Shown: positions 1 through 5,755 of the stretch, piece by piece
Numbering within the stretch: position 1 is the stretch's first letter
Layout of the letters: each line of letters begins with the position of its first letter
Assembly: GCA_017512625.1 (NCBI GenBank)
Contig: JAFWFB010000094.1
Span: forward strand, 1-5,755
Direction of reading: 5' to 3'
DNA: 5,755 nucleotides
Source of the DNA: Erysipelotrichaceae bacterium
Lineage (GTDB): Bacteria > Bacillota_I > Bacilli_A > Erysipelotrichales > Erysipelotrichaceae
Translations under genes and position numbers: made by a program
Notes under the pieces: model-generated
Databases searched by the model: none
What the model saw: only the letters and a program-made list of their open reading frames with translations
Told to the model about the DNA's origin: nothing

Positions 1-1
1 T

Positions 2-106
2 ATTACCTTGGGAACCTCCACCAAGGACTATGAAAAGATCCTGGGCTTCTATATCAAAAAAAGCGGAATGACATTCCATTCCGCCCATCTTTACAAAAAG
101 ATCTAA
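2..106 (+). CDS. 3' end of an unidentified protein gene (cut by window edge)
   Basis: An open frame runs in from the left edge for 34 codons and stops at TAA (104-106). I do not recognise the protein. The visible C-terminal tail is hydrophilic and basic, with several Lys, Tyr and two His residues, ends in YKKI, and has no membrane segment. Three things suggest a real gene end rather than chance. Its codon choice (ACC, AAG, ATC, CTG, GGC, TCC) matches groEL in this window. No stop occurs before the TAA. Its stop also interlocks with the stop of the convergent gene at 103, in the same 4-bp geometry as the convergent pair at 3516-3519. No terminator hairpin follows within the window, as expected where two genes overlap tail to tail. 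The start and the rest of the gene lie outside, so function cannot be given. Confidence 0.55.
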   Translation: MTLGTSTKDYEKILGFYIKKSGMTFHSAHLYKKI

Positions 107-570
107 TCCTTAGCCTTACTGATCGCTTTGCTTAAGGTATCAAGGATCAGGGAAAAGGCAGTTTCTCCTTTGCTAGTCATGGAATCCGAACTTACCCGCA
201 TCAGTTTACCCTGATGGCGGAACTTGCAGACATAGAGTTTTCCGTCGAGGGAGTATGGGTTAGATAGATTATTCCAACCGATCATTTTATGATCCGTAAC
301 GATCTTATAAACTTCATCAAGAATGTTGATGCTTAGATAGTATTCAACATTCTTTTCTTCTTCATCATCTTTATTTCTGGTATAGACATTGGCTCTGACT
401 GTCTTTTCATCATGTTTTGATAACGTGATCTCCAGGTACTCCTTCCTATTCGATCCGTCATCTTCCAAGACGATGGTACTTTCATAATAATCAAAGAGCA
501 GATCGCCCTTCTGATAGTCTTTGAGCTTCTCGATATAGTCCTTCATGTGATATTTTCCCGATGTTTTCAT
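103..570 (-). CDS. Hypothetical soluble protein, 155 aa, family not recognised
   Basis: This is a complete 155-residue frame ending in TAG (103-105). I do not recognise the family. The protein is highly charged, with no signal peptide or membrane segment, so it is probably cytoplasmic. Residues about 1-20 are Lys-rich and probably helical. The middle is acidic, with a DDEEEK run near residue 70. The C-terminal third looks most constrained: an IGWNN motif near residue 98, a hydrophobic strand ending YVCKF, then RVSSDSM followed by a helix ending in Lys/Ala. The ATG at 570 is preferred because a perfect TATAAT lies 5 nt before it on this strand; no Shine-Dalgarno sequence precedes it. A second Met at residue 9 (ATG at 546) is the alternative start, also with only a weak purine run before it. 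The gene is divergent from groES, with separate promoter elements. Codon use resembles its neighbours, so nothing suggests recent transfer. Confidence 0.8.
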   Translation of the reverse strand: MKTSGKYHMKDYIEKLKDYQKGDLLFDYYESTIVLEDDGSNRKEYLEITLSKHDEKTVRANVYTRNKDDEEEKNVEYYLSINILDEVYKIVTDHKMIGWNNLSNPYSLDGKLYVCKFRHQGKLMRVSSDSMTSKGETAFSLILDTLSKAISKAKD

Positions 571-575
571 AAATG

Positions 576-604
576 ATTATAGTTTAGTTAAGCCGATGTT
601 TAAA
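576..604 (-). promoter_or_regulatory. Promoter of the hypothetical gene; predicted leaderless start
   Basis: On the minus strand a perfect TATAAT (576-581) lies 17 bp from a weak -35-like TTTAAA (599-604, 4 of 6 matches to TTGACA). Only 5 nt (CATTT) separate TATAAT from the ATG at 570. Transcription should therefore begin at or within a base or so of the start codon, and no room remains for a Shine-Dalgarno site. The -10 is convincing; the -35 and the exact start are inferred. Confidence 0.6.
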
Positions 605-639
605 GGAGCACAAAGAGGATAGAAAGGACGATTTTTTTA

Positions 640-666
640 TTAGCACTCATATTGACAGAGTGCTAT
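640..666 (+). promoter_or_regulatory. CIRCE operator (HrcA binding site) of groESL
   Basis: TTAGCACTC (640-648), a 9-nt spacer (649-657) and GAGTGCTAT (658-666) match the CIRCE consensus TTAGCACTC-N9-GAGTGCTAA in all but the last base. The inner 8 bp of each arm are perfectly complementary. HrcA is known to bind this element as a repressor and release it on heat shock, when it loses GroEL support. hrcA is not in the window. Here the N9 spacer contains the -35 hexamer TTGACA, so bound HrcA would sit directly over the promoter. Confidence 0.96.
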
Positions 667-679
667 TTAAGACTATAAT
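652..679 (+). promoter_or_regulatory. groESL promoter (housekeeping sigma-A type)
   Basis: A perfect -35 TTGACA (652-657) and a perfect -10 TATAAT (674-679) are separated by 16 bp. Transcription should start near 686, giving a short leader of about 20 nt that holds the ribosome binding site AAGGAGG (692-698). The -35 lies inside the CIRCE spacer and the spacer DNA includes the right CIRCE arm. Repression would therefore act by blocking polymerase, not by a hairpin in the message. Confidence 0.93.
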
Positions 680-705
680 AAGTAATGTACCAAGGAGGAA
701 TTGTT

Positions 706-2614
<1,909 letters not shown>

Positions 2615-2630
2615 TCAAAACAATAATACT

Positions 2631-2660
2631 AAAAGGCAGCCTAAGGCTGCCTTTTCTGTA
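2631..2660 (+). terminator. Rho-independent terminator of groESL
   Basis: AAAAGGCAGCC (2631-2641) pairs perfectly with GGCTGCCTTTT (2645-2655) around a TAA loop. In practice this is probably a 10-bp stem with a 5-nt CTAAG loop. The T-rich stretch TTTTCTGT follows. It starts 17 nt after the groEL stop. The promoter of the next gene begins immediately after it. Confidence 0.93.
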
Positions 2661-2669
2661 TGTTATAAT
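2659..2669 (+). promoter_or_regulatory. Extended -10 promoter of the metal-exporter-like gene
   Basis: TATGTTATAAT (2659-2669) is a full match to the Gram-positive extended -10 consensus TRTGnTATAAT. The positions where a -35 would sit (2640-2647) fall in the loop and stem of the groESL terminator and do not resemble TTGACA, so the promoter must rely on the extended -10. The gap from TATAAT to the ATG at 2677 is only 7 nt, so the message should begin at or next to the start codon. Confidence 0.75.
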
Positions 2670-2676
2670 GTAGACC

Positions 2677-3519
2677 ATGTTAGATATTCTTTTAGATAGC
2701 GTTATTGATTGTTTAAAGCTATTGATCTATCTCTTTCCGACCTTCTTACTGATCGAATACTTCGAACACCGTTTCGATGCGAATAAACTGATGAGCCGTT
2801 TTACCAAACACGGACCGCTGCTGGGAGGACTTTTGGGAGCTTTGCCACAATGCGGTTTCAGCGTTTCAATGACCAATCTCTATCTGGCCAGGATCATCAG
2901 CTTAGGCACCCTGGTAGCTGTCTATCTGTCGACCAGCGATGAGATGCTGCCGGTCATGCTTGCCCATCAAGTAAACATCTTCTCGGTACTTAAGATCCTT
3001 TTTATCAAAGTAGTCATCGGTATTGGAGCCGGCTATCTTATCGATAAGCTGTTAAAAGACAGAGGAAATGGCGAGGTCACTGATTTCTGCGAGCAGGAAA
3101 AATGTGAATGCGAGACCAAGGGAATCTGGTATGCAGCATTCAAGCATACTGCCAATACATTGATCTTTATCTTTGCCATCACCCTGATCCTTAATGGTGT
3201 CCTTTACTATTTCTCCGCCGATCTTATCGCTAAGATCCTGTTAAAGGGCAGTCTCTTAAGTCCGGTATTGGCCGGAATGATCGGACTGATCCCGAATTGC
3301 GGATCGAGCATTGCCCTTACGGAACTTCTTTTAAGCGGAAGCATCAGTTTCGGTGCAGCGATGGCCGGTCTGCTAGCCAATTGCGGTGTCGGCTTGCTGG
3401 TCCTTTTCCGCAGCAGTCATGATAAAAAAAGAAACGCCATGATCGTGGCGATCATCTATCTGATCGGTGTCACTTTCGGCGTTCTCTTTGAGATATTCAA
3501 TTTTAATATAATTCTTTAG
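2677..3519 (+). CDS. ArsP_2-like 10TM putative metal/metalloid exporter ('putative manganese transporter' family)
   Basis: A 280-residue polytopic membrane protein. Its pattern matches the family annotated as putative 10TM heavy-metal exporter (ArsP_2) or putative manganese transporter / arsenic efflux protein; substrate is unproven for most members. It has two homologous halves. Residues 46-95 and 195-244 align without gaps with 18 of 50 identities by my count, including PQCGFS (57-62) and PNCGSS (206-211). Each motif has a Cys in a Pro-x-Cys-Gly turn that probably lies in the transport path. NCGVG (235-239) adds another Cys. The loop between the halves carries Cys138, Cys143 and Cys145 among acidic residues, a possible metal-sensing or binding site, followed by a conserved-looking KHTAN (156-160). 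The N-terminus (LLDSVIDCLKLLIYLFPTFL, then EYFEHR) is typical of the family and supports ATG 2677 although no Shine-Dalgarno precedes it. Its TAG overlaps the stop of the convergent symporter gene. Confidence 0.85.
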   Translation: MLDILLDSVIDCLKLLIYLFPTFLLIEYFEHRFDANKLMSRFTKHGPLLGGLLGALPQCGFSVSMTNLYLARIISLGTLVAVYLSTSDEMLPVMLAHQVNIFSVLKILFIKVVIGIGAGYLIDKLLKDRGNGEVTDFCEQEKCECETKGIWYAAFKHTANTLIFIFAITLILNGVLYYFSADLIAKILLKGSLLSPVLAGMIGLIPNCGSSIALTELLLSGSISFGAAMAGLLANCGVGLLVLFRSSHDKKRNAMIVAIIYLIGVTFGVLFEIFNFNIIL

Positions 3520-4889
3520 ATGATCGTTGGATCTTCTTCTTCCAGATGTCCATCATCCAGATAGTATCTGGTCTCTTTTGCTATCTCGTTTCTTAAAAGC
3601 AAAACAGCAATGACATTCGGAATACACATCGCCGCGTTCAGGATATCCGCAACATTCCAGACGATGGTCAGACTGGATACGGCACCGACGAAGATGATGA
3701 TTATCCAGGCGATGCGGTAATACTGAATGACTTTATCGCCAAATAAGTAACGGATGCAGTTCTCACCGAAATAGCTCCAGCCTAAGATAGTCGAATAGGC
3801 GAAGGTAAGAACACCGAATACCAGTAAAGGCTTACCAATAAACGGAATTGTATTGAAACAGATCGATACCAGATCAGATCCGCTGATCGCTTCACCGCTG
3901 GCAGTTACAGCTGAAAGATCAGCGTGAGCGATGACGCAGGAACAGAGCACCAGTCCGGTCAAAAGACAGACGACAACGGTATCCCAGAAGACACCGGTAG
4001 AACCGACCAGGGCTGATTTAGGAGCATTCTGAGTCTGACCGGCAGCGGTAGCCTGAGGAGCTGAACCCATACCGGCTTCGTTGGAGAATAAACCCCTGGC
4101 GATACCATAACGCATGGCGATCATCATCGTTGAGCCGATAAAGCCGCCGCCAAGAGCTTTGGTAGTAAAGGCACTGGATACGATCAAGGAGATGGTCTGC
4201 CAGAGATATGCATGATTATAGATCAGGATACAGATACATCCGATGATATAGGTAATGGACATGATCGGCACCAGCTTCTCACAGACTCTGGCTATGCTTT
4301 TGACGCCGCCGAATACGACCAAAATAGTCAAAACACAAAGGATAGCGCCGGTAATGATCTTATTGATGCTGAAATTGGTACCCAATACCTCAGCGATCGA
4401 GTTGGCTTGTGAAGAACAGCCGATACCGAAGGCACCCAAGGCGCAGAAGATAGCAAACAGTTTTGCTAATAAAGGTTTATTCAGATGCTCAAGGGCGAGC
4501 ATGGCTCCGCCGGTATAGGAACCATCCTGGTTCTTGCGACGGTATTTAACGGCGATCAGGCTTTCAGAGTACTTGGTAGCAATACCGAAGATACCGCCAA
4601 GCCATGTCCAGAGAACTGCTCCCGGGCCGCCTAAGGCAACAGCCGTTCCAACACCAATGATATTGCCGGTACCAATGGTCGAAGATAAAGCAGTCATCAA
4701 AGAACCAAAGATACTCAGATCTCCTTTCTTACCGGTTTTACCCTGAAGAGATAACTTGATGCCTTTAAAGACGTACTTTTGGACAAATCCAGTCTTATAA
4801 GTCATGTAAAGGTGCGTACCGAAGAGCAGTACGATCATCGGGATGCCCCACATGATCTTGTCACTGATAAAACTAATCACATTTGCCAT
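3516..4889 (-). CDS. Sodium:alanine/glycine-type symporter, AGCS family
   Basis: A 457-residue inner-membrane carrier of the alanine or glycine:cation symporter (AGCS) family, which imports small neutral amino acids with Na+. Visible family blocks are WGIPMIVLLFGT (14-25), TALSSTIGTGNIIGVGTA (66-83) in the substrate/Na+ site region, and the signature WTWLGGIFGIATKYSE (94-109). Further blocks are RGLFSNEAGMGSAPQATAA (265-283) and LGWSYFGE (369-376). Length and the roughly ten or eleven hydrophobic segments are normal. The C-terminal tail is acidic (DDGHLEEEDP). Substrate is probably alanine and/or glycine, but some Firmicute members carry glutamine, so no gene symbol is given. ATG 4889 leaves 12 residues before the first conserved WGIP block, as is usual. 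No Shine-Dalgarno site precedes it. An internal Met at residue 13 also lacks one and would remove the N-terminal segment. Confidence 0.95.
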   Translation of the reverse strand: MANVISFISDKIMWGIPMIVLLFGTHLYMTYKTGFVQKYVFKGIKLSLQGKTGKKGDLSIFGSLMTALSSTIGTGNIIGVGTAVALGGPGAVLWTWLGGIFGIATKYSESLIAVKYRRKNQDGSYTGGAMLALEHLNKPLLAKLFAIFCALGAFGIGCSSQANSIAEVLGTNFSINKIITGAILCVLTILVVFGGVKSIARVCEKLVPIMSITYIIGCICILIYNHAYLWQTISLIVSSAFTTKALGGGFIGSTMMIAMRYGIARGLFSNEAGMGSAPQATAAGQTQNAPKSALVGSTGVFWDTVVVCLLTGLVLCSCVIAHADLSAVTASGEAISGSDLVSICFNTIPFIGKPLLVFGVLTFAYSTILGWSYFGENCIRYLFGDKVIQYYRIAWIIIIFVGAVSSLTIVWNVADILNAAMCIPNVIAVLLLRNEIAKETRYYLDDGHLEEEDPTII

Positions 4890-4894
4890 ATAAA

Positions 4895-4903
4895 ACTATA
4901 ATA
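4895..4903 (-). promoter_or_regulatory. Possible -10 region of the symporter gene
   Basis: On the minus strand, CTATTTATTATAGTTTTAT precedes the ATG. TATAGT (4895-4900) lies 5 nt from the start codon and the overlapping TATTAT (4898-4903) lies 8 nt from it. Either could be the -10. No good -35 is seen at 16-18 bp; that region falls in the A/T-rich end of the rpsD terminator. A purine-rich ribosome binding site is absent. This is weaker than the other promoters here because the whole stretch is A/T-rich. Confidence 0.4.
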
Positions 4904-4917
4904 AATAGATTCAGGGC

Positions 4918-4948
4918 AAAATAAAAGAAGGAATAGATCCTTCTTTTA
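4918..4948 (-). terminator. Rho-independent terminator of rpsD
   Basis: An 11-bp perfect stem, TAAAAGAAGGA (4922-4932) with TCCTTCTTTTA (4938-4948), surrounds a 5-nt loop. On the minus strand the stem ends in CTTTTA followed by TTTT. It begins 5 nt after the rpsD stop. The plus strand also shows a T run after the hairpin, so it could stop transcription both ways, though no plus-strand gene runs into it. It ends rpsD as a single-gene transcript and insulates the symporter gene. Confidence 0.88.
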
Positions 4949-4953
4949 ATTTT

Positions 4954-5565
4954 TTACTTCCTACGGTTGTAGTATTCAACGATCAGAGCTTCATTGATCT
5001 CAGGAGCCAATTCGTTTCTTTCCGGAGTGCGGACATAAGTACCTTTCTTATGGTCACGGTCAACGGTAACGAAGTTCTTGAGGGAAACGTTAGCTTCTAA
5101 TGCATCGTTGATGATCTGCAGGTTTCTGGATTTCTCTCTGATCTCAATGACTGAACCAGGTTTTACTTCATAGCTAGGAATATCGACCTTCTTGCCATTG
5201 ACCAGGATGTGTCCATGATTGACCAGCTGCCTTGCCTGACGTCTTGTTCTGGCAAAACCCATACGGTAGACCAGGTTATCCAGTCTGGATTCGAGCATTA
5301 CCAGCATCTCAGTACCGGTTACACCCTTGGAGTGATCGGCTTTAGCGTAAGTGTTGTAGAACTGCTTCTCACTTAAGCCATACATATGACGGACTTTCTG
5401 TTTCTCGTCTTTCTGTAAGCCGTAGTTGGATTGCTTGACTCTTCTGGTCGGGTTGCCATGCATACCCGGGATATAAGGCCTCTTTTGAAGCTCTTCACCG
5501 GTCTCTAAAACGGAGAAGTTAAGACGCCTGGAGATTCGCCACACAGGGCCTGTGTTTCTTGACAT
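4954..5565 (-). CDS. rpsD: 30S ribosomal protein S4
   Basis: S4 is a primary 16S rRNA-binding protein that starts assembly of the 30S body and is involved in decoding accuracy. The protein has 203 residues. The N-terminal part holds [14 protein letters not shown] (2-15), [10 protein letters not shown] (28-37) and [16 protein letters not shown] (54-69). The S4 RNA-binding domain covers about 92-155, with [41 protein letters not shown]. The C-terminus is [18 protein letters not shown]. It has no cysteine at all, so it is the zinc-free form of S4. The start is clear: GGAGG (5574-5578) lies 8 nt before ATG 5565. The gene is alone between its own promoter and terminator, as in Bacillus, rather than in the rpsM-rpsK-rpoA cluster. 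That arrangement often goes with autogenous control through the leader. Confidence 0.99.
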   Translation of the reverse strand: MSRNTGPVWRISRRLNFSVLETGEELQKRPYIPGMHGNPTRRVKQSNYGLQKDEKQKVRHMYGLSEKQFYNTYAKADHSKGVTGTEMLVMLESRLDNLVYRMGFARTRRQARQLVNHGHILVNGKKVDIPSYEVKPGSVIEIREKSRNLQIINDALEANVSLKNFVTVDRDHKKGTYVRTPERNELAPEINEALIVEYYNRRK

Positions 5566-5720
5566 TTAAATTTCCTCCATACGCATAATGCATACAGCGG
5601 TACAGATCATATCCAAGGGAGTCCGTATTGGGAATTTGGTCAGGCAGCCGACTACTTTTCCATAGGTTTTTACCTACTACCGACACGTTCAGATAACTCT
5701 GTATGCTGCGACAATAGTGC
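5566..5720 (-). promoter_or_regulatory. Structured 5' leader of rpsD, candidate S4 autoregulatory RNA
   Basis: About 154 nt lie between the predicted transcript start and ATG 5565, with no plausible gene. In RNA sense, GCATACAG (5706-5699) is perfectly complementary to CTGTATGC (5597-5590), an 8-bp long-range helix. Inside it CGGTA (5682-5678) pairs with TACCG (5602-5598). On the 3' side the two helices are directly continuous. A hairpin TAGGT-AAAA-ACCTA (5676-5663) lies within. The ribosome binding site (5574-5578) follows 11 nt after the closing helix. Known S4 control in Bacillus works by S4 binding to the rpsD leader. The fold here is read by eye and no covariance model was run, so membership in that RNA class is inferred. 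Confidence 0.6.
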
Positions 5721-5726
5721 TCATTC

Positions 5727-5755
5727 AATATAGCAAAAGTACCTTTAATAATCAA
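5727..5755 (-). promoter_or_regulatory. rpsD promoter
   Basis: On the minus strand TTGATT (5750-5755) and TATATT (5727-5732) are separated by exactly 17 bp. A TG lies one base before the -10 (TGCTATATT), an extended -10 feature. Transcription should begin near 5719-5720. The -35 hexamer ends at the last base of the window, so upstream elements cannot be judged. Confidence 0.72.

Noticed and set aside
601..630. Purine-rich stretch with AAAGGAG and AGAGGA, Shine-Dalgarno-like
   Set aside because: No start codon follows at a usable distance, and it lies upstream of the groES promoter and so is not in that message.
685..705. In-frame upstream ATG at 685 adding 7 residues to GroES
   Set aside because: It precedes the AAGGAGG site and sits at the predicted transcript start; the family N-terminus begins at 706.
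4212..4746. Plus-strand frames within the symporter gene
   Set aside because: They are shadows of a full-length AGCS gene with all family motifs intact.
5566..5580. Four-codon mini-frame (ATG GAG GAA ATT TAA) ending just before the rpsD ATG
   Set aside because: Its codons are the ribosome binding site itself and it has no site of its own; best taken as chance.
5519..5755. 78-aa minus-strand frame running in from the right edge and overlapping rpsD
   Set aside because: It covers the rpsD promoter, structured leader and start region in another frame, has no ribosome binding site and resembles no protein I know.

Overview
The window looks like chromosomal core DNA from a low-to-moderate GC Firmicute (Bacillota). 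The signs are a CIRCE-controlled groES-groEL operon, a cysteine-free S4 protein of the Bacillus type transcribed alone behind a long leader, strong GGAGG ribosome binding sites, and TTGACA/TATAAT and TRTGnTATAAT promoters. The protein sequences feel most like Erysipelotrichia, but that placement is an impression, not a computed result. No mobile element, CRISPR array, tRNA or rRNA is visible, and I see no clear new multi-gene system.

Layout, left to right. Bases 2-106 (+) hold the last 34 codons of an unidentified gene. It meets an unrecognised soluble 155-residue protein (103-570, -) tail to tail. A 135-bp divergent spacer follows, carrying the promoter of that gene and the groES promoter with its CIRCE operator. 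groES (706-990) and groEL (1001-2614) form a two-gene chaperonin operon ending in a strong intrinsic terminator. Directly after the terminator, an extended -10 promoter drives a membrane protein of the ArsP_2-like 10TM putative metal exporter / 'putative manganese transporter' family (2677-3519, +). This gene meets an AGCS-family Na+/alanine-type symporter (3516-4889, -) tail to tail. The last gene is rpsD (4954-5565, -) with its own terminator, a structured leader of about 154 nt and a promoter at the right edge.

The genes are mostly independent units rather than a pathway: heat-shock chaperonin, metal export, amino-acid uptake and a ribosomal protein. What stands out is how they are expressed. 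groES, groEL and rpsD have textbook Shine-Dalgarno sites. The other three complete genes have none, and instead have a -10-like box only 5-7 nt before the ATG, which predicts leaderless mRNAs. Both convergent gene pairs share the same tetranucleotide (CTAA/TTAG), which supplies the stop codons of both strands. The rpsD leader has a long-range closing helix that fits autogenous S4 control.
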